From Epinephelus fuscoguttatus (lineage: Eukaryota > Chordata > Actinopteri > Perciformes > Serranidae), in NCBI RefSeq assembly GCF_011397635.1, contig NC_064773.1, positions 26,530,949 through 26,594,948 of the forward strand: 64,000 nucleotides of DNA, given 5' to 3'. The translations under genes were made by a program, and so were the position numbers. Positions 12,101-24,100 of the stretch are shown here, piece by piece. Under the pieces are notes generated by a model that was not told where the DNA came from, did not search any database, and worked only from the letters and a program-made list of their open reading frames with translations. Numbering within the stretch: the first letter of the stretch is position 1; each line of letters starts with the position of its first letter.

Positions 12101-15100
12101 ATCACTCGCCGCATTAAATGTTTGTCATGCAGAGCGCAGAGGCATAAATCTACATCACAGCAATTTCTCCAGCTGCCACTTGTGTTTTACTGCAGACTGA
12201 AATAAGCTCACGTACACCCAGCCTGGTTATTTTTTGATATCAGTTGTCATCTAAATGCAAAATCTGTGTTTGTGCGCACGTGTGTGTGTATGGGTTGATG
12301 TTGTTGGATGGCGAGGCTTACGGCTGCGTGAGGTCGTGGGTGATGAAGTCTGAACTTTTGAAGAGCAGGAATATATCACTGAGGCTGTGACACTGCAGGG
12401 AACTGTTCAGAGCAATCCAGTTAGCATCCTGAAAGGGACACACACACACACACATACACATACGCATACACACACATGCACAGACACACATGTTAAGTTA
12501 TGCCTCAATCCTTCAGGCTGGCAGTGGTACAAGCAGCAACTCTATTCTTCAATGCACTTGGCTTTTCGCCAGCACATAATTGGGTTATGCAAAATAATAA
12601 TAAAAATAACTCATGTCGACACTTAGGTAATGAAATCAACTCTCTGCTAACTTGAAATGAAACAGACAAACATAGTGTTTTCTTTTTTGTCAAAGGAGCA
12701 GTGTGAAAGGTTTATGGGGAATTAGTGGTCTCACAAAAGGGGCGTGTCTCTGGAAAACATAACGATTCTTAATCTTGGGTGATTATAGACTCACAAAAAG
12801 TCATACTTATTATATTATATTCCATTTCTGCCAATATATCCCCCTAAATCCTCCACACCGAACCTTAAAAGCAGCTGAGTGCAGTATTGTACCCGTGGGG
12901 CGCTCCAGTTAAGTTTGGGAAAGACACGTCCACCCAGGGCGTTTATCGCCTCCAGCACTTTAGAGTTGAATTCTGGGAACTCTGGAGCCTAGCACACACA
13001 AAGCCACATAATTACACAGTGATCATAATTATTGCATTGTTTAATGATATGTATGAGGTGATGCATTACTGCAAAGAGCAGTAATGCACCATAAAAGTGA
13101 GGTGGAATACTTCATGCTCATATAAATGGGGGTTTCAGACATAAAAAATGTTTTTATCAGGTAGGAAATAAATTAAAGGGACAGTTCACCCCCTTTAAAA
13201 ACATATTTTCCCTCTAACCTGTAGTGCTATTTATCAGTCTAGATTGTTTTGTATTGGAGATATCAGCTATAGAGATGTCAGCTTTCTCTCCAATATAATG
13301 GAACTAGATAGCACTCAGCTTGTGGTGCTCAAAGTACCAAAAAAATACATCTGAAAAACTCAACAGCAATGTCTCTTTTGAGCACCACAAGCCAAGCACC
13401 ATCCAGTTCCATTTTATTTGAGAGTAAAGGCAGACATTTCCATTACTTGGCAACTCACACCAAAACAATCTAGATTGATGAATAGCACTACAGGTAAGAG
13501 TAGAAACATGTATTTTTGATTTTGGAGTGAACTGTCACTTTAAGAATATGAGGTAATGAGAAACACTGAGTGTACTTACAGTGACAGTGCTGGTTGTCTC
13601 ATCATCTGACCACTAGAGGGAAGTAGAGAGCATGAAACAGGATTGGAGAGTAAACATCAACATGAAAATACAGTTCTAATTGTTGACTTCATTCTTTCAC
13701 TGTTGCATTAGTGCTATAAAGTTGTGGCAGCACAAAAAAAAGGTGATGTCACAAGACAGCTAATTAATGAAAATAATATGTTGACATCGCTCCCTGATAA
13801 AAGTCTCTAAAAACAGACTACAAAAAATGCATTTACTCACTAATGTTTCAGTATAAGTCAACTCCTCATTTTTACAAAGTGTATTATATCTCAGAGTTTC
13901 CTACTTTCAAGTAGCTGTGGCAGGCAAGCATAATGCTGATAACCTAAAAACTCCTCAGAAGAGGTTTCAGTGCCCCAAGGATGATCTATGTGCCACTTCA
14001 GAATTTGGCCTTTCAGCAAATTAAAAACCAGTCACAAATAACTGCACAAATATCTAGTGTACATAATAAAAAGAAGTGACAATGTGATTTCTTAAATTAT
14101 AGCAGAATTCTGATCCTTTTTGTGCAAATCTGTAACACAAGACAGGATGAATACTGTAGGGAGCTTCTACTGGACAAACAACCTTAGTCTCTGCTGCTGT
14201 ACCTGAATGTCTTCCTCTGCGTCTGAGTCGCTGTTGTTAGTATGTGTCTGCTGTGTGTTATGGTCACTGAAGGGAGGAAAAACAACAGATGAGTACTGGT
14301 CAATTTAGCGACTGCATCGGGCACAGAACAGATCTGGAATCATAATGCACACAGAATTGAAGATACCCTGTGCACAGGCATGCCTCTCTCCTGGGGCCAT
14401 CCAGTGCCAGAAAAACCATATGAACCAAAAAGGAAATCAAAATTCCAACATACAGGATACTCAGATTGATACTTAATTTGTTGACAGCTTACATTAAAAA
14501 CAAAAATAGGAGCAAACTATGTGTTTCAGATATTGCTTCATCAGATTTGCTCTGTGCTTTATTGCCATCATGTGTGCCTTTGAAATAGTAGTAGTAGTAG
14601 TTTATTCAGTCATGACAACACCAAACATTGTACACAGTATTGACATTTCACACAAAATCACAAAATCAAGAATCATGTGTTGAATATTGACTGAAAAGGC
14701 ATAGGCAGAAGCAGACTGCTTATAAGAGCCTATCCTATATTATCAACTTTTTAGCCTACCAACCTCCAAAAAACAAAGAAACCACAACAACAGATAATTA
14801 ATCGCACTTATAAGCTTCAAAAATAGCTTTACAAACCATTTTCTTAAAAACCAAAAGAGAATGACATGTTTTTAAATTTATGTTGGCATCATTCCAGAAT
14901 TTAACGCCAATAATGGAGACACATCTCCTTTTCATACCTTTTTTAGCTTTTTGTACAGTAAACTTGCAAGCACCTCTAAGATTATAAGGACTGTCCTGAA
15001 TTGAAAAGAACCTCTGTATTGAGTCAGGGAGCATTTTTGATTTTGCTCTAAACATAATTTGCATTATTTTATAATAAAACAGATCATTAAATTTCATAAC

Positions 15101-18100
15101 ATGGGAATTTAGAAAAAGTATTTCTGTGTGAGCATAATAATCAGCCTTATTGATAATACGTATAACTCGTTTTGCAGTTTTATTATTGAATTTATGGTGG
15201 TTTTAAAGGTGGATCCCCACAGTTCCACACAGTAAGATATATAGGGAACAATCAATGAGTAGTAGATCAAATGCAAAGCCGTGGAATTCAATACATTTCT
15301 GGATTTATACAGGATTGCAAGTGATTTTGAGATTTTCCCTTTAATATATTGAATGTGTTGTTTCCATGTTAGTTTTTGATCAATGACAACCCCAAGGAAT
15401 TTAGTCTCAGAAACTCTTTCGATGTCAACATTACAGATTTTTAATTTAACATTACAATCACTTTCATTTGGATTCCCAAAAACCATAAATTTTGTTTTCT
15501 TAATATTTAAAGATAATTTATTGACATCAAACCAAGTCTTGAGATTTTCCAGCTCCATTTCTACACAACACAAAAGTTCCTTTAAATTCTTACCAGAGCA
15601 AAACAAATTGGTATCATCTGCAAATATTACATATCTAAAAATCTGTTACATTGCAGATGTCATTGATATAAAGAATGAACAGTATTGGACCAATCACTGA
15701 TCCTTGTACGCCACATGTAGTCTTTCTCAGTGCTGACATAGTATCATTAATTTGTACACACTGGTGTCTATTACCTAAATAACTTTCCAGCCAAGAATGA
15801 ACAACCCTCGTATTCCATACATCTCTAATTTCTTCAATAACTGTCTGTGATCTATGGTGTCAAACGCCTTCTGCAGATCAATATACAGACCAATAGAACA
15901 CTCACCATTTTCATTTGCATTTGCTATTTCTTCTACCATTTGCATTACTGCAAAAGCAGTGGTTCTGCTTTCTCTGAATCCATATTGATTTTCACTTAAT
16001 AATTTATTTTTATGAATGAACAAATTTAATTGTTTCACAAACAGTTTCTCTAAAATTTTAGAAAATTGCAAAAGTGATATTGGTCTGTAATTTTCCATAT
16101 AGTGTTTATCTCCATTTTTATGAATTGGGATCACCTTTGCTATCTTCATGTTGTTAGGAAAGATTCCTTTTGGAAAGACAGATTACAAACATAGGTCAAG
16201 GGTCTGACAATATAATCAATAACATCTTTAATAATTACAGTATCAATGGAATGGATGTCAAGTGATCTCTTATTTTTTAATTTTCTTACAATTTCAATAA
16301 TATCAGTTTCATGTACCCCACTTAAAAACATAGAACTAGCATTAGTATTAATCAAATTATTAAACATATATTTGTTGTCATCAGATACAGTAATCTCTTT
16401 TGCCAAAGAAGCTCCAACATTTACAAAGTAGTCATTGAACTCATCAACAATATTTCTTAAATCATCCACTTTATTATTAACTTTATTTATAAAGAAATCT
16501 GGAAGTTCTGAATTATTACTTTTATTATGTATAATATAATTGATTACCTTCCAAGTTTTTTGTATGTTATTTTTACTGTCCTCCAATATTTTACTATAGT
16601 ATTCCTTTTTTTGAGTCCTCATAATAGTAGTTAGTTTGTTCTTATAGCGCTTATATTTTTCCTCACTATCACTAGTTCTCTGCTGTAAAAACTTTTTGTA
16701 CAGTTGGTTTTTCTTATTACATGCCTTTTGCAGACCTTTTGTAATCCATGGTTTACCTTCATATTGATCTTTCACCCTACACATTTTTATAGGACAATGC
16801 TTATTATATAATTTTAAAAATGCAGACAAAAATGCATCATATGCTAAATCTGGATCATCAACATAAACCTCCCCAGTTACAATTTCTAAGATCCATCTTT
16901 AAGGCTTCAATTCTTTCTAATGTTTTCAATCTCCTTAATTTGTAGGGATGTTTATTTCTATCAATCGTACATTTAGCAAATTATGCACAACTACAAAAAC
17001 AGGAAGGTGATCACTGACATCACTTATGAGCAAACCGCTTGTTACTTGGTGATGAGTATTCGTAAAAATATTGTCTATAAGTGTTGCACTGTCTTTGGTT
17101 ATTCGACTCGGGTTGTCAATCAGAGGCCAGATACCTAGACTGAACATTGTGTTACAAAATTCTGTTGTCATTTTATGTTCATTCCATTTCATTAAATCAA
17201 TATTGAAATCACCACAAATAAAAACTTGTTTCTTATCACATACCTTACCTAAAATGTCAACCATGGAATTAACAAAGGAATCAATGCAAGAGCCAGGTGT
17301 CCTATATATGCAACTCACAATAATACTTTTCAGATTAGTGGAATGAATTTCAATTGTCAGACTCTCCATGATATCATCCACAACTGTACTGTCAACCACT
17401 CTACACTGAAAATCTTTTTGTACAAGAAAGCCACTCCACCACCCCTTTTATTCTTGCGGTTTACATTACAATGATTGTATCCCTCTAATATGAAATTGGA
17501 GCCCTTCTCATTTGTCAGCCAGGTTTCACTGATGGCAATGACTTGAAAACTATGTTTTAAAGATTGCACAATTTCTTTGATTTGATCAAAATTTGCATAG
17601 AGGCTTCGACTATTAAAGTGTATAATTGAAAATCCATTCAGACTGAGTTCATTAAACTGAATTTCCGTGTAATATTTGGACCCAGAGTTCCAATCTTTAT
17701 AAAAATTTGCATCTGGATCAATGTCATTCTCAAAACTAAATGATTTATGTTCAGCTGACTTCAAAAAACTTAAGTATGACTCTTCATATATTCTATTGAA
17801 ACAGGGCTCAGCTAAATAGTTTTCATTCTCATAGAAATCCTCATACTCCTGTTCTAAGGGAAAAGATATATTTTTATCTGTCATATCCTAACTAAAAAAA
17901 GTAAATATCAACAAAACAGCAAAACAGAAGTCACAAGATTATACAATATGCTTGTATAAAACAGCTGTTCTCTTACCATCATAGAGCACAGGATATAACT
18001 CAAAGTGAAAAGCAACAAATTCTATTTTCATACTTCAAACTTGGCACTAACTCTTTATCTTGCTTCTTTATTCCAATAAACCAAACAAACATTTTCCAAT

Positions 18101-20088
18101 TCTCATTGAGTGTGCCATTTGCTAACCAAGCTGCATCCATTGTCACTTGTATTGTTCCAAGTCTCTCAGATTCCTCACTGCAATCACCTTTGCCTGCTCT
18201 GGTGGTCCATTTAACTTGATAAATGTTTTCCCATTTCTTGTCCATGTTGCTTGAATTTTATTTTGTTTTCTGAGTATGCGGCTATGTCTAGCTATTTCAG
18301 CATTCTTCTTCGTCAAATGTTCATTTATGTACACCCCTGTGCCCTTTAGTTTTTTTGCCTGTCGTAGTAAATTAATCTTATACTTTCTGTTGGTAAGCTG
18401 AACAACAATGGTTGGTTTGGCATTTTTATCCTTACGTGGAAGGCTGTGGCAGGCTGAGGCAGGCTGAGATGTTCTCACCGTCCAGATCAATGTTCTTACT
18501 GCTCAAAAATGTAACAACTTGTGTCTCTAGTAATAATATCTAATTATCTAGTAATAAATAATCATGTGCTGCTGAGCAAAAAAATCAAACAGGTGCACTA
18601 AAAAACAACAATAACGGCAACAGCAACTGTAATTCTACTACACAAAATTAATTTCAACATAAATATTACAATTAAGATACAAGTACAACTGAGGATGAGT
18701 TCAGGGTGTCTGCAGGTATCAGATAGTTAAATTTAATGTGTTTTACGACCTGTTTAAGACACCTTTTAACCAAATTTAGGACAGATAAATCATGTTTTAC
18801 TAATTTAAGCATCGACAGTACGCGTTGCAGGCAAGTAGTGGTTATGTGATCTTGTGCAGAGGTTAGTGTTATCTAGGAGTATGGTTATTATAGTGAGTAA
18901 AGTCAATCTACATTTTGCCAAAAGGTAGGTGCAAGTAGGAAGCAAAGTGATAGTATAATAGATTTTTAAATGTTTGCAACATTAGAAATGTGGACTTTTA
19001 CATTGAAAAGCTTCACTCATTTTCACAAAAAGAAATTTAAAAAAAATGATAAATGAAATTAGATAAACTGTAGTATTGAAGACCTCACATATTCAAGACT
19101 GTGTAATGACTTTTATGGCCTTATTGTTGTAACAAGACGTTTTAAGACTTTTTAAAGACCTGCAGACACCCAGGAGTTGATCCAGATGGCATAAATGTCC
19201 ATAGAGATACCATTTACAAAGAACAAATGCATTAATATTCTAATGATAATGTATCAAAAACTAGTAGAAAAAAAGAATTGAAATTGTATAATTTCAAGAC
19301 ACCAGTAGGAGGCGAATATTATTTACTTCTAAAATATATATCTTAAACAGGGGAAGGGAGGGAAAAAGGGATTGTGCTCAGGAGGGGGTCACAATGCACA
19401 CTTACATGGAGAAAACATGTGCTTTGAAATATGCTACTGTGAACATAACTGCAGGGTCAATCTGCAACATCACTTGTGTGCTACAAAAACACATTTAACT
19501 GTGATGTTTCTAACACACAGCAAGTGCCATTAAAATATCAATATAGGAGCAGCACTCTGAGATGGAGCTCAACCTTGGCATGTTTTCACATTTATTCAAA
19601 CAAAGGCAACTTGAGCAGAATTTGTATGTGTGCGTGTGTGTGTGTCAGTGGCATCTTACCTCCCAGAGACTACCAGTGTGCCATCGTCCAGTAAATACTC
19701 TATTACATTCTGAGGCAGTGGGAGAATCTGACTGCAATGAAGAGGAAGAATAGCACATGTAAATACTAGAATAAATAACAGACAACAGACGTGAGAGGAA
19801 GACTGAGGTGCGAGGAAGCTGCTCTGAAAAGGATTTAAACAATTATGTAGTGACAGATAAGATAAATATAAAGATTGGCAATAAGACAGAGATGGCAGCT
19901 AGCTGTTATCTGTCTGGTAGCTAACGTTAGCTGTTGGCTAAATGTACTGGGGTTTTTTAAGATACAAAAATTACAATATGTCCGGGAATATCTTTACAAA
20001 CGTCGGCTGTCTACCTTTTAATCGTGTGTTTCTTGAATATCGGATACCAAACCGAAAACTGACAGTTGACAACTTGCTCCTTCTTCAT
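6154..20088 (-). CDS. cdc123: CDC123, eIF2 assembly chaperone (cell division cycle protein 123)
   Basis: CDC123 is a cytosolic ATP-grasp-fold protein that binds eIF2 gamma and promotes assembly of the eIF2 heterotrimer. Thirteen coding exons join in phase: 20015-20088, 19660-19731, 14203-14266, 13580-13612, 12893-12988, 12322-12428, 11836-11887, 11589-11664, 9172-9294, 8851-8879, 8648-8752, 8369-8506, 6154-6225. They give 346 aa (human is 336). The start is the conserved [16 protein letters not shown]. Later blocks are [80 protein letters not shown] and [20 protein letters not shown]. Asp236, Asp249 and Asn251 fall in the segments expected to bind Mg-ATP. The acidic tail carries ten consecutive Glu in a GAG/GAA run. 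The frame stays open upstream to an ATG at 20200, but only MKKE matches the family. Exons 4 (33 nt) and 10 (29 nt) are very short. The family identity is recalled by eye, not searched. Confidence 0.96.
6257..6624. repeat. Two tandem copies of a 184-bp unit
   Basis: GAGAAAGCCTGTGAGTTTAT begins at 6257 and again at 6441, and GAGAAAGCC recurs at 6625. The copies are nearly identical across the unit. The array lies in the last CDC123 intron, about 30 bp from the terminal exon. Confidence 0.9.
13173..13543. mobile_element. Foldback MITE flanked by TTAA
   Basis: The left end TTAAAGGGACAGTTCACC pairs with the right end GGAGTGAACTGTCACTTTAA. The inner parts also pair (CTGTAGTGCTATT with AATAGCACTACAG; CAGTCTAGATTGTTTT with its partner), so nearly the whole 371 bp is one imperfect palindrome. 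There is no coding capacity. It lies in the intron after CDC123 exon 4, 37 bp from the donor of that 33-nt exon. Confidence 0.8.
14587..18500 (-). mobile_element. LINE, APE-type non-LTR retrotransposon (CR1/L2/Jockey group), decayed
   Basis: On the minus strand an ORF1-like C-terminus (18143-18490; [26 protein letters not shown]) is followed by ORF2. The endonuclease part spans 17884-16935 ([52 protein letters not shown]). The reverse transcriptase spans about 16829-15109 ([49 protein letters not shown]), then a C-terminal block to 14798. The element ends in AATAAA and a (TAC)n tail at 14587-14600. It lies antisense on the plus strand, so it runs in the same direction as CDC123, in its 5.4-kb intron 2. 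It is probably truncated at the 5' end. Confidence 0.88.
14798..17884 (-). pseudogene. LINE ORF2 (endonuclease and reverse transcriptase), frameshifted
   Basis: The reading frame is broken into at least six pieces: 17357-17884, 16935-17399, 16146-16829, 15775-16149, 15109-15606 and 14798-15097. A stop precedes the catalytic FADD motif. The usual PQGS motif reads VQGS, so one proline is missing. The element cannot be active on its own. Confidence 0.85.
18704..19171. mobile_element. Non-autonomous DNA transposon with GGGTGTCTGCAGGT ends
   Basis: GGGTGTCTGCAGGT at the left is exactly inverted at the right (ACCTGCAGACACCC). The 468-bp body is AT-rich and non-coding (inner words GACCTGTTTAAGAC and AAGACTTTTTAAAGACC). 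No clean target duplication was found. It lies in CDC123 intron 2, just upstream of the LINE in transcript sense. Confidence 0.7.
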
Positions 20089-20130
20089 GCTGCAATATCC
20101 TGTAATAGAAATGTGTCCATCAGTAAATAT

Positions 20131-20140
20131 CTTCCGGTCC
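20131..20140 (-). promoter_or_regulatory. ETS-type motif just upstream of the CDC123 start
   Basis: On the minus strand GGACCGGAAG lies 43 bp upstream of the CDC123 ATG. With the plus-strand motif near 20770 it suggests each head-to-head gene has its own core promoter about 0.6 kb apart, rather than one shared core. Confidence 0.4.
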
Positions 20141-20530
20141 TCTGATATTTTGGAAAATGTCGAAGCCGAATTCTCATTCAACACCTCGAAATTTTGAGAC
20201 AATACAGCTATCTATTGGCTCTTTCGTGAATTATTTTTTATTAGAATCAGAGCAAATTATTAAAAACTCACATTTTTATGGCCAGAATTATGTAATATAT
20301 TTGTGTTTACAGAAGGGGAAGCCTTTTTGAAGTGCACAATGTGGGCGTGGTCTATGAAAAACCGCTGATTTGAGACAGAGATCGTTTATTAAAATGAGGA
20401 CTCACTCAGTACCTTTAAAAAGACGAGCGGAACGTCAGTTTTCATCCACGTCTTGGCTGTGTGTTGCTGCTGTACGTGGTCTTTGTGTGTGTTCCATGTA
20501 AACTGTATTTGACACAGTATTTAGTGAATA

Positions 20531-20567
20531 TATAAAATAAAATAAAATAAAATAAAATAAAATAAAA
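20531..20567. repeat. (AAAAT)n microsatellite in the divergent promoter region
   Basis: About seven AAAAT units lie between CDC123 and NUDT5. Confidence 0.9.
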
Positions 20568-20764
20568 AGCATGACCAACAAGATGGGAGCCAATCTTTTC
20601 GGATATCAGTCAACATTTTTCTGTCAAATAACCACATTAATTTGTTTAAATTATCTAAAACTCCAGAATTATCCAGAAACGTTGCGTAAAGTAGCAAAAC
20701 ATCAGTGTCCCAATGGTCCCAAGTCACAAAAGGATAAAACTACACTCCGATGACGTTTGCGGTA

Positions 20765-20774
20765 CCCGGAAGTG
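20765..20774 (+). promoter_or_regulatory. ETS-type motif at the NUDT5 promoter
   Basis: CCCGGAAGTG lies about 70 bp upstream of the NUDT5 first donor, in a short GC-rich patch that also carries TGACG-like and GTGACTCA-like words. ETS motifs of this form are common in TATA-less housekeeping promoters. The motif is seen directly; its use is inferred. Confidence 0.5.
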
Positions 20775-20840
20775 GTGACAGAGTGACTCATCTGCGCTTT
20801 ATCACCATCTCTACCACAACTACTACAGTTTGGAGTTCAC
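20771..20840 (+). other. nudt5: NUDT5 non-coding first exon (approximate start)
   Basis: The sequence ends GGAGTTCAC before a consensus donor GTGAGT at 20841. The next exon starts at 21171 after a pyrimidine-rich AG, 17 nt before the ATG. The start is a guess, placed just inside the ETS motif. No transcript evidence is available. Confidence 0.5.
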
Positions 20841-21187
20841 GTGAGTCCAGTTTAGTTTGTTCATTTAAAATGATTATTTTAAAGTTTTTAAAGCACAAGT
20901 ACTGGACCCTGGTAGCATAAAGAAGTGTATAGCCGCTAGCTACAGTAAAATAAACAAAGACTCGAGTAGAAATGGTGAAATGTAAGGCGGGAAGTTGAAC
21001 CTAGGTTAGCGTCCCCTGTGGCTGTAGCAGCTAACGGAGCGACTCAGGATCAGAAACGTCTCGTCAGTCCTGTCATGGTGTTTATAACTCTGTGTTTTGT
21101 TCTCTTGTTGAGCTCATAGCGAACTGTGTCTTAAAATAAGTGTTTGGACTCGACTTTCCTCTAATTTCAGTTGTCCAGATACTGAAA

Positions 21188-24100
21188 ATGAGCAACTGTG
21201 AGGAACCCAAAGTGAATACTACTCCACACATAGTGAAGGAGGAGGTACGTCTGATTTTATTTTGTGTTTCAGTGAGTTATAGGGGATGTGTCTGGACAAA
21301 CTCAATGAAAGCTGCCTTAAAATGCTCCACATGAGCACTGACTTAAAGCTGTATTATCCATTGGCAGTTTTAGTAGCTACGTCTGAGAAATCTAATCCAA
21401 TTTAGTACAATACAGAGCAATGAATCCTGTTGTTGTGGAATTTAGGGACTGTTCTGTACTTGTCAGAGTAGTAGGGTGGCTGGGTTGTGACTTTATTTTA
21501 TTATTATTGTGTTTTTTACAGTTTCTGGCTATGATAAATGGTGTCGTTTTGGTGATTTCTAAAGAAAACATGACTAACACCAGGTTCACACTGGACAAAG
21601 AAGCGCTGCAGAGTGTGCTGATTTTCCGTGGAGTTCTGCCCCCTTGCTTTTGGTACCCATGTTAACCAATTGGGCTGTGTACACTGGAGATGATCAGCAG
21701 CGATGGTTATAGAGTCTGATCTATATTTTCCGTGAGTCTTGAGCAAATCTCTGGCAGGAAAACACACTGAAAATGTATTGTATATGAAGTGTATATTAAA
21801 TATGACATAAATGATCTGACTATATTAAATAATATAATATGCATCTCATGCTTCCACATATTTGTCAGAGCTGTGTCTAAACAAATAGTGAGAGAGAGGA
21901 GCAGAGACACACACACACACACAGGCACACACAGACACACACAAGCTGACAGAGACAGAGCTCTGCATGTGATATAAACAGAGCAGAGTGCAGAATCACT
22001 TGCTGACCCGCATGGAAAAATGCGCTACTGGTGTGAATGGCCAGGCAACTGCTAACAATCAACAAATCTGGGCACTTCTGCGTTCAGTGTGAACCTGGTG
22101 TTAGGCATGTTTTCTTTAAAATCAGTGTTAAATACAAAATACAACTATTTAAATTTGTAAACCCCTCCCCTATGCCAAAATAAAAAAACACGAGTCCCTT
22201 CCCAATGCTTAAAAGATTATTTGACATGCTTCCCCCTTTTTGCACAGCCCTTTCCTCCCTCATAAATAATGAACGGTCCCTTATAATGTTCAGTTTTGTT
22301 GAGGGTCTAGTTAGTGTTGGACTTCTTTATAGAATCAACAAATCTCTGACAAATGTTAAGTAACACTGAAAATGACAGCTACAAGCTTTTTTGTATCAGA
22401 TTCCATTGTGTTGTAGAGACTTGTCCAAACACCTAATGACTCTCTTTATAGTGACAGTTTCATCACAGCATAACAAAACCATTTGGTGCCATTTAAGTGA
22501 TCTTAGCTCAGTGTGTTGTCTGTCTATGTTGTAGCTCATGGCAACAGGAAAATGGGTGAAGCTGGAGAAGACGACATACGTGGATCGTGCTGGACAAACC
22601 AGGTACTGTTCTGTCTGTGACTGACACGCCCTTACGATCACACAGTTGGCTTACTTATTGTAAGTTATTAAAATAAAAGCAATGTAATGTTACACGCTTT
22701 CTGGATGCAGTTTCACTCCATGTTTTCATCCACCAGAACCTGGGAGACTGTGAAAAGGACAACGAGACAAACCAACACAGATGCAGATGGTGAGCTGCTC
22801 AGTCCAGTCGGACTTGCATTGACAGTTAGGTCAGAAATGTATTTGTGCCGGCTGTAACACGCTTTTCTTTAGGTGTTGGAATTATCGCCCTGCTGAAGCG
22901 GACGCTCCATAAAGACTGCGTGGTGATGGTGAAGCAGTTCCGTCCCCCTATAGGATGCTACACTCTGGAGTTTCCTGCAGGTCAGAAGCGATTTGACAAT
23001 TTGACACCCAACTTTTAATGTCATGAATTTTTTTTTCTTCAGGCCCTGAAAAATTTGATGGCTTTCATTTTTCCCCACACAATGGGGCTACTGGGACTTT
23101 TGTAAACTATTGATACTATAGTATATCTGTTTTTGTTTCTGCTATTCTCAGGGTTGATTGACGAGGGGGAAAGTGCAGAGGCTGCTGCCCTGAGGGAGCT
23201 AAAAGAAGAAACCGGCTACAAAGGAGAAGTAGTAGGAGTCACTCCAGGTACCCTCAAACACACATAACCTAGTATGATTGCATAAGCTGCCCCTCTTTTC
23301 GCTGTATCTTATCTCCTGTGTCTGTGTTGGAGAGGTTCAGGGGTCAGAAGTGCAAATTGGGAAAGAAGAAACATACAGTACTAGTATTAATGTAACTGTT
23401 TTTATGGCAGTGACCTGTCTGGACCCCGGCCTGTCCAACTGCACCACCCAGATTGTCATGGTCAACATCAACGGAGATGAGGGGGAGAACATCCACCCAA
23501 CGCAACAGCTCGGTGAGGAGACAGACAGGATCCATTCATTGATTCCTACTCTTTTACCTCTTGTATACATGCTGCAATTCCTTTTACGTGTTGGCTAATT
23601 CAATTTCTCACCCATTGCTTCAACCAATCATTTTCACTCAATGTACCCAACGCAAAAACTTTGCAAACAGATTTTCCCTCCATTGGCACATAAGAGAGAA
23701 TATGTCAAAACAAACAGAACACCCACAGATATATTTTCTTATTTGATGTTGGCAAAACAGAAGCGAAAGTGTTTCAGCTAAAAGTCACTGTCAGCGTGAT
23801 CCATCTCTTGTAGGACTGCTGTTGGGTTGCTTCTTAGAATCTTTTGGGGTCCCTTCTATATTATGATCCCTTATTGAGGTTATTTATATTACATATATAT
23901 TTATTCTTGGTATCTAATCTTGTAATTTATTTTTGACCGCATGTGTACGATATATTTTTCTGGGCTCAAAACAGTTTAAGTTAGTTGACAGGGTCATATA
24001 GTTTTCTATTAGTTTCCTTTCACATCCTTTTCATGCGAAAACTTTTTTGTAGATGCAGTTTTTCTTTTATTTTATATTTTTCTTATATTCCTGAGAGCTC

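Noticed and set aside
20089-20202. CDC123 start at the upstream in-frame ATG (20200)
   Set aside because: The 38 extra residues have no match to the family, and the conserved proteins start at MKKE; the ETS motif also lies inside this stretch.
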